From: Allium sativum
Taxonomy: Eukaryota; Streptophyta; Magnoliopsida; Asparagales; Amaryllidaceae
Length of the DNA stretch: 64,000 bases
NCBI GenBank assembly: GCA_030737875.1
Contig: CM060915.1
Coordinates: forward strand, 573,732,577 to 573,796,576
Direction: 5' to 3'
Part shown: positions 22,668 to 34,679 of the stretch, piece after piece
How the letters are laid out: each line of letters opens with the position of its first letter
Numbering within the stretch: the first letter of the stretch is position 1
Position numbers and translations under genes: made by a program
Notes under the pieces: model-generated
The model's database searches: none
What the model saw: only the letters and a program-made list of their open reading frames with translations
Told to the model about the DNA's origin: nothing

Positions 22668-22782
22668 CAATAGCTTGCCACTTTTAAGTTCCCAATATAC
22701 CTCTCCCAATGAAGCATTTCCGTCTCTTTCATCAATACCGTTCATAGTGGACTCCAGCTACCTTGGTCCAACACAAGCTCCT
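22668..22782 (-). pseudogene. 2-isopropylmalate synthase fragment, downstream exon
   Basis: The minus strand reads GACVGPR, a stop (TAG, probably from CAG), then LESTMNGIDERDGNASLGEV, matching the family segment around the conserved N-G-I/T-x-E-R-x-G-N-A-S motif of the catalytic HMGL-like barrel. The enzyme makes 2-isopropylmalate from 2-oxoisovalerate and acetyl-CoA, the first step of leucine synthesis in plastids. An AG directly precedes the first codon (ATAAG then GAGCTTG), consistent with a splice acceptor. The methylthioalkylmalate synthases of crucifers share this motif, so the exact paralog cannot be told. The in-frame stop makes it a pseudogene. Confidence 0.8.
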
Positions 22783-23069
22783 TATGATAGTACATCCATA
22801 GACTGTCACCATGCATGTACATAAGCGCAAAGCCAGTTAAACTTTTAAACACAACTGAGAAGGAACGTAAGGCAATAATGCTTCTAGTACTTCAACTTTT
22901 AAGTGGTCAGTAAACTTAAGTACACAAATATAGTAGATTCAAGAAGGAGAGCCTTGTGTAGAATGCAAAATTCAAGTTAATTGTCTAAAATTAAGAAAAG
23001 CAAATAATCAAATGAAGACTCGGTGTAGTTAACCATTAAATAAATTCAAATGAGTTTAGATTCAAAATG
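22783..23069 (-). pseudogene. Intron-like spacer between the two isopropylmalate synthase exons
   Basis: AT-rich and non-coding, lying exactly where an intron separates the TANT segment from the GA.AGARQ segment in plant genes of this family. Its presence argues against a processed (retroposed) copy. The expected GT donor is not obvious. Confidence 0.6.
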
Positions 23070-23310
23070 ATAATGTGTTGGCAGTTGGAAGGGCTGGATC
23101 ATTTGGCAATTTGTTGAAATGATCATATTATCTATGCCACATGTGGTGGCCTTGATATCAACAATCAACTGACCGAATTAAGAAATGTATAGCCAACCGT
23201 GTCTGGTATATTTTGTGTTGTTGCTCCTGCTTTAATAACTTCTACAAAGAGAAATTTTCCATCCGACCTTGCTGCATCTTCATAAATGGATTTGAACATC
23301 GGTTAATTCT
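23070..23310 (-). pseudogene. 2-isopropylmalate synthase fragment, upstream exon
   Basis: The minus strand reads [12 protein letters not shown], then [20 protein letters not shown], then after a one-base frame change [20 protein letters not shown] and STNCQ, and after another shift PALPTANT. This is the conserved run of the isopropylmalate synthase barrel including the A-G-A-T-T-x-N-I-P-D-T-V-G active-site strand. The His of the family's STHCQND motif, part of the metal site, reads Asn here. Two frameshifts and the lost His show decay. I see no other exons of this gene on either side, so it is an isolated fragment. Confidence 0.85.
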
Positions 23311-24390
23311 AACATCATGTATACGTAGATATCTTGAACAATCATGGATACCTACTGGCATAAATATATTAGGAAAACGATTAAAATAAGATATGGATAT
23401 TATGGCTTAATATTTAATAACTTCATGTATGCCAAAAAATGTACATTAATAGAATGATAAAATCACACTTTGAAGCAAATTAGGCAAGCTATAGATTTGA
23501 ACTCATATTTATTATCAAATAACTTAAAAACACCAATTTTAAAACTAAAATACAGTAATCTTTAAGTCAGCTAACCAACTGGTTTACATGGTTGCTTTGC
23601 CAACTTTTAGGGTTGATCTGGCAGTCTTCAGGGTTTACAAAGCAATTCCAATGAGCGCAATACCCTCTGTTCAGAGTCGGTTGTTTCTCAATCCAACCTT
23701 GATTTGGGCATGCTCTAGGTATATATAGTCGAGGGCCCTTTCACACTTCTAGCATAATCTTTCCTTTTGCTTACATATACTGGTTTAAAAAAAGAATCTT
23801 ATATATTATTTCTTTTTTTGCCTTAAGTGATGGAAAGAAATAAATGTTATTGACTACAATCATGATTTTTGTAAAAAAATTCTTCACAAAATTTAATTGC
23901 AAGCCTTATCTATACTATATCGCTCATATGACCCTTCCCTAATATTATATCGGTATTGCTAATTTGCATTTTGCGGGAATGATACTTCTTGTGTGTTTAT
24001 ATGAGACAAACAAAGATAAACATGCATGTAGACATGTAAATATACCGCTCCTATACTTAAAATAAAGATGTCAGATATATATTTAAAATAAAATAAAAGG
24101 GAGATAATATTGCCTCCTAAGTGTCTCTGCTATTGGTTACAGGGTTAGTTTCGTTGTTCTCTAGTACTATGTGTCAAAAGTTAGTATTTGGAACGTCCAT
24201 AATTAAGTGCCATTTCATGAAATGCTGCAATTCCATTGTCTAATTGCCAAGGCTGACCATTTTAACAGTACAACAAAGTTAGTTGTTTACGTTAACCTGC
24301 ATTTAAGTTTAGCCTTGAATTATTTTTAGTTTACCTTAATTTTAGTTCACCCTTAGTTAAACCATCTAGTATATGATGTCAAGGCAAAGG
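23311..24390. other. Spacer, nothing recognised
   Basis: No upstream isopropylmalate synthase exon (such as the region before the DVQF motif) could be found. The sequence is AT-rich with a few TATATA runs. Confidence 0.4.
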
Positions 24391-24533
24391 CAAAGTGTAG
24401 TGACCCGAAAATCCGGTCCAATTTGAGCTGACCAAATAACACAAGTCCAACCCCAAATTGCACTGAAAATTCAAGAAACTAATAGAAAGAAGATAGAGGG
24501 TGAGGATAGATAAGGTAGAACTAATAGAATAGA

Positions 24534-24556
24534 AGAAGAAGAAGAAGAAGAACATC
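24534..24556 (+). repeat. AGA microsatellite
   Basis: About seven AGA units inside the 6.2-kb LTR. It accounts for the run of Phe in the 127-residue minus-strand frame at 24,379-24,762, which crosses the LTR boundary and is not a gene. Confidence 0.85.
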
Positions 24557-26464
24557 ATCATCAGAGTAAACACGAATCTCACAACGGAACGAATAAAATA
24601 TAACATAACTTTTGAAATACAAATAGTTATATATACAATAGCACTTATCAGAGTACAACACTTACAACAACAGCGGAAATAATAATAGCTATAGAATCCT
24701 GAAGCCTCCTGCTCCAAGCTCTCCAAGTGTATCTGTAAAATCCCGACTACTTGATTGCCCATACAAATTTAGGCACCCAAGAGTTTAGGGAAAACAACAA
24801 AGTAAACTCCGGGTCAGTCATGGGACTGGTGTGAGTAAAATAGTTTAACACAGTTTAACATATATATGATATCTCAAAAGACCACGCCGTGAATACGGAA
24901 CGGGTTTTTCCCTTATGAGAATCCAACATCTTTGACAAGCAATATCATTCTGATATTATAATAATGTCTAAGTACAAATATATATCAGTCTAGTAGAAAC
25001 GCTTTCATCTCACGTTCTACATATATAGTATACAATCAAAACCGCGGGTGCGTATTGGATGATTGGATTTCCAACTCTGACAAGGTATGGAACCACCTTC
25101 CGATCAGTGTACTCTAGGAACGATACACTGGAGTTCAACAAGAACATCTTGCAACTCAGCCACACATGACCGACCACTCATTTCGCTTGAGTGTATCGAA
25201 TGTACATCACCAACGGTTGGGATCAACAACCGTTTCCCGTATATATATATGGGACAGCATTGATAGATTAAAAGAAGCAAATGAATATTCTCTAGATATG
25301 TGATTATACACCCTACTTCGGTGCGACCGACTTAGCCATGCTGCCTGCCCGATTTTTGTCATTTACCGGATGTGAGGCTAGAAGCTATGCTTACTTTCCA
25401 TTCATTTATAACACGATCACTTTGAATGCCACATTATCAGATCCGTAAATCATTTGTTGGTTTATACAAATATCCTGGATGTTATGCTAAGGGATAAATC
25501 CGTTGCAACCATATATATTTATACAGACCAACCCATTCGATCATTGGAAATACTTTGTCAGACATTCGTCCATTTACGTTCGTTCTGGGACTGAACGAAA
25601 CCGAAGGCACTATTCAGTACATCCATCTTAGTCCATTGTTATCTAAGATTTATACAACAGCCCTTGCACTTTACTCCGTCTTGAATATATTCAGCATATA
25701 TGATTCGCAACGCTTATGCCAATACAGAGTGGTTCTTTGGATAATAATCCAACCGGTCTCTCCATATTAACAACGTTAAAATGGTCAAAACATTGATAGT
25801 CTGTGATTTAACTATCAAAGAAAAACTCGTGTGCAAACAACGATATTATTTCCAGACGGAAATTATATCAACCAATCATCATTAAACATTTATCTCTTTA
25901 GTTCATTAATTTACTTGTCTCCTGTTTCCCTATATTCTAAATTTCTTATTTTCTAATTTTAGAAAATATACTTTATTAACAATGGAAAACATTTCCATTT
26001 CCTTGTTTTCTATATTAGAAAACATTTCTGATTTCTTATTTGGAAAACATTTCCAAAGTTCCTTTATTGGATTTAAACTGATGTTTAAATAAACATCGCT
26101 ATGCCAACTCAAACCATTTACTGAATTCACTTAACCATCATTCACTATCAAACCTTACCATTCCTTAGTTAAGAAGGAAGTCAATCAAGTTGGGGTATAA
26201 TTGCCTCTCAGACCTTAACTGAACAACGTTATAACTTCGAAATAGTAACAGTTTATCTTTTAAACCTTTGACAACTTCTTTACGTAACTCTCGGATTCAA
26301 TTTACGAATCCACTTCTTTATTGAAAACATGGATTATAACGATAACGTTATAATCCCTACTTTCGCAATATCAAACTTCAACTATAACCTTTATTCTTTA
26401 ATTTGAATAATTAAACCTAACCCTAATTTATTAGTGTATATTCTTGATTTAAAAACCGGAAAGT

Positions 26465-27500
26465 AAATATTACTTTCCCGAATTCGATATAATTGAATTC
26501 GACGTATAATTCTCTTTCGAGTAAATCTCTATTTGATTAACTCTTCTTCGAATAACCTATATTCAATTATCTCTCTTCGAATAGCTTATATTCAATCTCT
26601 TTCTCTTTCGAATAAACTATATTCGATCTCTTTCTTTCAAATACGATATATTCGATAATCTCCTTTCGATTAATTAATCGATAACTCCTTTCGATTAGAC
26701 TATAATCGATAACTCCTTTCCTTTAACTCTATTCGAATAAACTATATTTGACTAACTCTTTTTAACTCTATTCGAATAAGTAATATTTGACTAACTCTTT
26801 TAACTCTATTCGAATAACCAATATTCGACTAACTCCTTTGGATTAACTCGTCTTGACTAACTTAACTTAATCAACTCAACTCGATTATCTTAACTCCTAT
26901 CGAATAACTAATATTCGATTAACTCTTTTTAACTCCGTTTAACTCTATTCGAATAACTAATATTCTATTAACTCTATTTAACTCCGTTTAACTCTATTCG
27001 AATAAACTATATTCGACTAACTCTTTTTAACTCCGTTTAACTCTATTCGCTTGACTCTAGATCGCAGCGATCACAATGGTTACGCCTGATTCCCTTAGGA
27101 AACATCCGACCGCCGTAGGCTATTTACAGCCCTACGAATTACGCTAGCAGTCGTGCTAAATGGCATCTCATTCTGAACCACTATGTTTGACTAGCTTTTT
27201 TTCAAATAACTACACTTGATTAACTCTAGTTCGTTTAACTATAATCGATTAACTCTAACTGATTAACTCCAACTGGTTAACTCTAATCGTTTAACTCTAT
27301 TCAACTATCTCGACTCGACTAACCTCTTTTGAATAACATATTCGATTGACAAACTTTCGAATACCATATTCGATTAACAAACTTTGAATACCATATTCGA
27401 TTAACAAACTTCGAATACCATATTCGATTAACTAACTTCGAATACCATATTCGATTTACTAACTTCGAATACCATATTCGATTTCTCCTTTTTGATAACG
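26465..27500. repeat. Array of TCGAATA hairpin units
   Basis: Roughly 25-40-bp units, most containing two arms that pair: TCGAATA-aacta-TATTCGA at 26,608-26,626, TCGATTA-gacta-TAATCGA at 26,691-26,709, TCGAATA-actaa-TATTCGA at 26,900-26,918, then a tighter series with a CCA loop from 27,357 to 27,485. CTCTTTTTAACTC spacers separate them. A GC-richer insert without repeats lies at 27,055-27,185. Confidence 0.85.
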
Positions 27501-28085
27501 TTTATCCATTTAAAAAGATCCCCTTTTTAACAACGTTTATTCATTTATAAAATTCACTTTTTAGTAACGGTTCTTCACTTTATAAATGTTCTTTTAATAA
27601 AGTTTTCCTTTTTATAACGGTTTCCTTTTTATAACTTCTTATTCCGTTATAAACCAATTTCCTTTTTATTAACTCTATTTATTTTCTAAATATTTATTCT
27701 CCTTTATTCTATTTATTTTCTAAATAAATATTCCTTTTATAAAATCCTATGATTTTATAAATACTTCCTTTTTATAAAACCGTTTTCGTTTTATAAACCA
27801 TTTCCTTTTATAAAATCCTGTGATTTTATAAATACTCTATTTTCAAATTGTTTCCTTTTATAAAATCGGTTGATTTTATAAAACTCCTTTATTTTGATAT
27901 ACATTGAAATATTCCTTTTTCCTATTCTATTTGTTTTATCAACATTTTTCCCTTTTATAAAACTCTATTCGTTTTATAAATACTTTCCTTTTATAAAACC
28001 GTGTTCGTTTTATAAATAATTTCCTTTTATAAAATCCTATGATTTTATAAGATTCCTTTATTTCAATATACATTGAAATATTCCA
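27500..28085. repeat. Array of TTTATAAAA hairpin units
   Basis: Units of 30-45 bp with paired arms, for example TTATAAAATC-ctat-GATTTTATAA at 27,737-27,760 and TTTATAAAAC-cgttttc-GTTTTATAAA at 27,771-27,797. Further copies follow to 28,050, with CCTTT spacers. Confidence 0.8.
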
Positions 28086-28229
28086 TTTCACAACTCATGG
28101 TTTCTTATGATATTTAAAATATCGAATAACAATGATTAATATCATTCTAACACACATAATCCAGAACAGATTATATAACACATCATATAACACAATATAT
28201 GAAAACAGTAAAATAATTGTTGAGGAATC

Positions 28230-28275
28230 CAGTCGGATTCCTCCAACCTGTCTCCCTGCATCCACAGATGTTACA
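28230..28275 (-). repeat. Conserved block shared with the second long LTR
   Basis: Minus-strand TCTGTGGATGC...ACAGGTTGGAGGAATCC with a short GGAATCC/GGATTCC inverted repeat; the same block occurs in plus orientation at about 60,670-60,720. It supports homology of the two 6-kb-class LTRs. Confidence 0.75.
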
Positions 28276-28599
28276 CAATATAATATATATCATATTTCAT
28301 TTTGAAATGAAATATCCTGTTGTACAGAACCATATTTGATTAACAGTACATAGATTAACTATAACTACGTTTTCAATCAAATCTATTTAACAGTCCAGCT
28401 TAACAATCAATATACATCAGTCAACAAATAAAGTACAATTTATATTTAAATATAAATTTAGGAGAGCTAGTGAGTTTTACTCACATTTTGCGTTAATCGT
28501 TAAATAACGGTTTGCGTCAGTTGATTCAGACAGACAATTTATTTTATCATAAATTGAGGCGAGCTCCAATCCATTCCAGTCTGGTTCCATGTTGTAGCA

Positions 28600-29520
28600 T
28601 TTGTCTGTGTGATCCTGTCGGATTTGAATTCATCGGATTTTGATTTCACGGCCCATCTTCGTTTCACCCAGCCCATACCCGTTTTGAATAGCTTAACCTA
28701 CGTCGAAGTCTTCAGCTCCTCATCTGTGTATTTCTTCCCATCATGAACAGTGAACAGTGGACTGCAACAAAACTTTTCCACTTGCCTGGCCATCTGCTAA
28801 TCATTTTGCACTGATCCTTTTCGTTTCAAAATACCCAAACTACACCAGATGTTCACCACGCAAAAACCCATCCACAGCATGCTACTATTTTCCATCCCGT
28901 TTCTCCTATGCCTGCTGGCACGTCTCCAAACACTCTGATGCCCTTTCCCACCATCCAGAGTCCTTCTCGCGTCCCATACTGCCGTGACCTTCAACACCCA
29001 GATCCGCCATCAAACACCCCCCTCCAAAGTCCATTGCGAAAACTCCATCTCCCTAACGATTTCCGTCCAGTCACCAGCTGGAACACGCACCAGAGCCCCT
29101 TCCCTTCACTATAAAACAACCAACAACTTCTCCAATATCCTTTTTCTCCACCAAATACAAGTTCGACACAGTATGGCCATTTCCGATTTCCCACACACCA
29201 TGGTACTTGAAACCCCACACACTACACGGTTGCTAAATTTTCATCTCCTCCAACTTTTAGGAACTGTGCGGAATCCCTTCAGAAACCCGCACTCCCGTCT
29301 CGTTCGAACCACATCCCGCACCCACTGAATCGGATAAAAATCTCCACCGAAAAACTCAAAACAACCAACATAAACTCGAATCGAAGCCTCACACACTCGA
29401 ATCGATCATTTAATAAACCGAAATCCAGAGCCCTAGCTTTCGAATAAACCTGCTGTGAATATTTCCAGCGAAACCTTTTGACACCGAACGGGATGATTTT
29501 CATATGAGAATGAAGATGAT
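28600..29520 (-). other. GC-richer transcribed-leader-like segment of the 6.2-kb LTR
   Basis: Several overlapping short frames occur here on both strands because the segment is less AT-rich and lacks stops. None has a recognisable domain. Its counterpart in the second copy (about 59,560-60,180) is strongly diverged in sequence and frame, which argues against coding. Confidence 0.5.
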
Positions 29521-30639
29521 TACTTCATCAACTTAACTATATAAGCATTTGGATTCAGGGATTTTTATGTGAATTTAATATGATTTATGAAAGATCGGAT
29601 GCTTTTACTGGAAGAAGAATTTAAGCGGCAGATATTTTTAGTTGACTACTTAGGAAATAGGTTTAGGGTTACGGATAAAAGATGGCTTTATAGTAAGGGG
29701 TTGTTTGATTTTGTGGAGACCAAACCTCCACGTTTTCTTTCTTGAAACGGTGGCGTGGAAGTCATTTGCCCCCCGAGATTTTGAATGGTTAGGGTTAATC
29801 AATGGGAAGGGGTATATATTAAGTTATAACATCTTTGGGAATCCTTCTACATGAAATTCTGTTCTCATCCGGACGACCAACGACAAAAATAAAAATACCA
29901 GTGAGACGAGCAATGTCCCACGATCCAAAAAATATAATAATATCGGTAGTTTAACTCATGTTGTGAAACCCAAAAATATTGATACAAGGTGCAAAACACT
30001 CCAAAATAAAAAGTTGTTTATTAAATTAATTAAAAATTACCATAAAATTCAAAAAATTAAATTATCGCTACGCCTCAAAAGAGCCTTGTCTAAATTCGAA
30101 CATGATCTCTAGTTATATCGAATAAACCGTTACGGTCGATAAACGATTCTATAGCGACTATTTTAAAATTTGATTTGGACATATCTCAAAATCTACACGA
30201 CGAAATCCCGATTTTTCTCTTCCACTAGAAAGATATACTCCACCAGCTCCGTGCGTTTCTTGTTTCACAGAAATCTGATTTAAAGCGAACCCTGTACATT
30301 CAGCTGAAGTTCGAATCGCCAAATTACGAACTGCAGCGCCATTTCAAGCTCCGTTTTAATTATATTAAAATTCTACGTTCAAACTGACGTCGATTGAATA
30401 TATTCGTCAATATAATTCACCTCTAACCTGAAATATATATTTTGAATTGCCCACTTCACATTATATTGTCAATTCAGCTAATTCTGATTATTTCAGAATT
30501 ATATATATTATTTAATTATTATATTTAATTAAATATTCCTTATAATTTAATTAACAACCATTATATCCTCTAAACTCTATTTAAATAATTAAATAAATTA
30601 ATTATTATATCATCGAAAAATGCGGGTCATTACACAAAG

Positions 30640-33600
30640 GCCAACTCCAATTTACAAAAGAATCATTTTATAAAATTGCTTCCCTATTTTTTTTCCTGTT
30701 TGGATAGGTTTTGGAGGGAGGTAGAGTGTTGTAGTGGAAAATCTTAATTCATTAGTTTATGAACCAGTGAGTGACCCATGGTTCGTACACAGATAGAATG
30801 CAGTAACTCGTTTTGTTGGCAATGTATGATATTCTCGTTGGTTATTTAGAATTTACATAATTGAGTAGAGGACATCAGCGTACATAACTAACATTTCAGC
30901 ACAAAATTAAACATACTATCTTGCTTAAGACATGATTATTGTTGGATTCATGTTTATGGAGAGCAGTTATAATTTGCAATCCCATTTGAGCAATTCCAAC
31001 AATACAACCAATTTTAAGATAGCACCTTTGTTAGGTTGGATGTTTGGTAATTGGCTTGTATTATAAATATGTAGATTGATAGTCCACAAAACTAACAGTA
31101 CACTAACATTCAGGCTTCAGGCAAGTATCATGCCATTTACTGATAATGGAAACTTGATTTGCTTAATATAGATGCAATTTTAGTAAATCAGTCATTGATC
31201 GCAGTAAATGATGTATGTATATGATTTGCATTTGTACATCGCTTACATATTTGTCGAGCTATTCTAATTTTACTTTTTGAAATTAATTCATTTGTTTAAT
31301 GTGATTATTCATTAGGCCCTTAAAATTAAATACAACAATTATCCTCATGTGAAACTGAATGTTCTGCATGTTAAAATAGTATACATTAACAAAGCACAAT
31401 GGAAGAAATAACATCGTCTAGAAAAAAAACACAGATGATATAGCCAAGTCCAAGTTAAAGGTAAAAGATGATTATGTTTTGCATTTATGTGTCTAGGTAA
31501 CATCAAAAAAGCAGTAATACAAATACATATATTAGCACTACCCAATCAGACAATGTTTATTCTAAAGATGCAACCTAGCTATTTGAATACTCTTTTCTTG
31601 ATGGAGATGCGCTACGTCCTCTATACTTTCTTAATGGATGGTTTTCCCAAAGTTTATAAAATTGAAAGAAGAGAAATGGGGATGTGTTTATTTACTTTAG
31701 TTATTGTAAAAGTGCAGAGAATAAGAAAAAGTTAAGATAAAAGTGCATATGAAGTAATAGCAAAACAGAAAACATTATTATATAGGGAGGAAAGATTACG
31801 TCAGTTACCTAGTTTATGGGGGCTATTAAAGCACATGTTTATTAATAATATAAAAAATTAGTAAATAGTAATATTCAATACAAATTTCTTCTACATTAAA
31901 ATGATAAGGCTTGAGAAAATTCATAACTAAACACAAAATTCACCTCGAACTAACATTATTGCAATATATGATTGGGCAAAACATCTTTAAGGCAAGGCTC
32001 AGCCATCCTAATTTACCTACATAGAATGAACATAGCAGGCACTACCAAATAAGATTAGGTTATACGGTTTGAAAGGTTCAGAACCTAACGTGTAGATGTT
32101 AGCCACACCTAGATAGTAAGTTACTATCACAAACCACAATAATAATGATAATAACAAAATATAATAATAATAAATGCTAATAAGAAACTTTTCAAAATAA
32201 AAAATAAACAAAATAATCAAAGTCAAGGTCTCATGTTCATGTGGGCTATGCTTAGTAATTATTTTGCCAATAGGCAACTCTATATTTTTAAGCTTGCAGT
32301 GATAAGTGGGTTCCATATCTTCTGTGTTATAGTAAATATAACGTGACTTATACATTCTAAGGAATAACGTGTTTTCTCAGTACCCATGGATTCCATAAGT
32401 AGAACACAACTTCAACAAAAGAGGCGGTAGACACCATATTCCAGATCCGTGGACTCTAAGAAAACATTAGCTTAACAATTGAGAAATATAAGGTATGAAA
32501 GAGAAGAATGCCTTTATTTTAGCTTCGCATTCCCTAAACATAACTTCACTAACTTTATTGACTTTTTTCTAACACATTTCTTGATTACACAAACCCATGC
32601 TATATCTATTCTATATGACCTAAGTCAAGCACATAGCAATGACTCCTGTAGTCTTTAAGTATGAACACAATAAATATCTTTGATTCAAAGTGAACCAAAA
32701 TCATACAATACCAACTAAGCTTCAGGAAACAGCATAAATTGGCCCAAATTGGAATTGTAGAAAAACTATTTTCTAAATTGGCACAAAAAGAAGTGGGTTA
32801 ATATTTCTTACCTTTGTAGCTAACTCCAATAGGTGTTTTTATATTGGTTCTTGTCATGATGGCATAAAAAGGGTAAAATAGAAGCAGAAATTGATTGCAG
32901 AGAACAGTTTACTTCATCAAATTAGAAAATATGATTATTATTTTTGCTGAATATGTCAAAGACAGCCAACATGTATAATGGGATAAATAAAATACAGACA
33001 TCATAGCATTTGTATTCAGTTTATAAATTGTCAATTATTTAAAGGATGATCGGATTGTGTTTGTCGACTAAGTAACATATGATATACTGCCTAACATGAC
33101 ATCCGTAGAAATGATATACTACCAAACATGACATCCATAGAAAAAAGGTTAGTTGTTCATGGGAAATGGTAATAAAAGCAACAACTTCTATTACACATAA
33201 TATTCTCTATTTGGAATTGCACACTGGGATGGGTACTCCAAATAGGAATATATAAAAACAGCTTGTTAAATTTTGCAGTCAATTCGTCCAATCCTTTCTG
33301 CTATAATCAGATTGAAGGGACAGCTTTTGTACTATACTAAATTAATCAAATTAGGCATATCTTATAATGGAAATTCAATCTAAACCATCACATATGGCAG
33401 TAGATAGATTAGTCTATCATATTCATGAATGGTAAAAATACGTAGCACTTAATGTAGCATGTTAAAAAGTTAGAAATCAGAATAACAAATTTTTTACCAA
33501 GAAAGATCAATCATTTATGTTTTTTCATTTGCAAAAGGACGGTTATTGTTTATGTCCATTACAAAGAGTATTTTATCGGTCATATTTAATGGGATACATA

Positions 33601-33884
33601 ATGAATAATAATCAATGAACTAATTACAGTACACATGGTTATAAGATTGGTAATTTCTCCTAAAGTTTTCTTTTATTGGTAAACCCCCACTCCCCCAATT
33701 AATTTTGGTATGATAAGCCAAATAACAAAGAATTTATTGTAATATAAATCATAAGAAATAAAAATAATTTACAATAAAAAAACATATACGTACTTGGATT
33801 GTACGTTGAATAAGGAAAAAAGAGTGTTTGATAAGGAAATGAAATCATTCGTATTGCAAAATTACCAGTAATTTTTTTAAAGGA
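30640..33884. other. Low-copy-looking spacer, no gene recognised
   Basis: AT-rich DNA between two LTR insertions. The short frames at 31,345-31,545, 31,487-31,735 and 32,017-32,355 show no motif. TGACCCATGGTTCGTACACAG near 30,772 loosely resembles the hairpin at 19,800. Confidence 0.5.
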
Positions 33885-34149
33885 TGTAGCACCCTGAATT
33901 TTCTGTGAATATTAAAATTAACAATCCTAAGAATACTTAATTATTAAGTGAGAACTAAGGGAAATGGGTTACGCCATTGCGTTCGTCTCGAATTCTGCTT
34001 GGAATATACCAAGTTTTCATAAATCAGACTTCGTATGAGGAAGTTATGGCCCTCGGAAGTTTCAGTGATTTTATATAAATAAAAACAATTCAAAATAATA
34101 AATTCGAAATTAAAATTCAAACAGGGAAGAGGCTGGGCGGGAATTGTCC

Positions 34150-34215
34150 CGCCCAAAGGCCAAGTCGACCTACCCTATAAAGGTCGACCAGGGGGTCGAC
34201 TTGGGGGTCGACCTA
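34150..34215 (+). repeat. Cluster of GTCGAC palindromes
   Basis: Four to five GGTCGAC words in about 60 bp in U3, upstream of the TATA box. The right LTR has a longer version (42,440-42,520) with two extra units, showing recent expansion or loss. Confidence 0.85.
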
Positions 34216-34373
34216 CCTCCCTCGGGCAGATCTGAAATGTGACGATTTCTGACTCTCTGGCGAGTCATTAGGGATGATGTGGCTATTCTAGATAACTCTA
34301 TCTAGTCTGGATGGTTGGGATTGCTCCTATGACAATCTAACAGCTTAGATTGATTCAAACTTTTATAAAAGAG

Positions 34374-34380
34374 TGCCTAG
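34374..34380 (+). promoter_or_regulatory. TATA box of the outer element's 5' LTR
   Basis: TATAAAA in TTTTATAAAAGAGTGCC, about 490 bp from the LTR start, followed by an A/C-rich stretch typical of a start region. The same box is at 42,669-42,675 in the 3' LTR. Confidence 0.7.
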
Positions 34381-34679
34381 ACTCAAACCCTAAACCTAAA
34401 CAAAATTTGTCTCTTGGCCACCATGCTGCTCCTAGGATAATTCTCCTTACTAAAGCTTAGGAATTAGCAAGTCAGAATTCTAATTCAAAAAGACGAACAA
34501 ATCATTCTCTTTTCTAACCTATCTTTGTGAGTACTATTTATTTCACAATATATTAATAAATTAATTATGATGAGTATAATTGGATTATGAGAACATGTCT
34601 GTTGAATCACGTAATGTTGTTTAACTTTGTTATCTTATGTTGGTAGATCTATTTCATATGTCTAATAATACATGTTTAA

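Larger units (their letters stand above)
24391..30639 (-). mobile_element. Solo LTR of 6.2 kb
   Basis: It starts TGTAGTGACCCG at 24,396 and ends CGGGTCATTACA at 30,634, flanked by a perfect 5-bp duplication CAAAG (24,391-24,395 and 30,635-30,639). No gag or pol is present. The TG...CA ends, 5-bp duplication and lack of coding sequence fit a solo LTR left by recombination; the length is at the upper end for plants. The minus orientation is inferred from a TATA-like box (GCTTATATAG) at about 29,538-29,547 and from a diverged copy in the opposite orientation at 58,890. A large coding-free non-autonomous element is the alternative. Confidence 0.8.

Noticed and set aside
24379..24762. 127-residue frame with a Phe run
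   Set aside because: It crosses the LTR boundary at 24,396 and is driven by an AGA microsatellite.
25555..25770. Protein-like similarity between 25,555-25,770 and 63,649-63,954
   Set aside because: The similarity is DNA homology of two LTR copies; the frames break at different points, so I see no evidence of a conserved protein.
26465..28085. CRISPR-like array
   Set aside because: Repeats are direct and palindromic, but there are no unique spacers of constant length and the host is a plant; it is LTR-internal repeat DNA.
28757..29503. Cluster of overlapping frames on both strands
   Set aside because: Less AT-rich part of a solo LTR; no domain, and the counterpart in the second copy is not conserved as protein.
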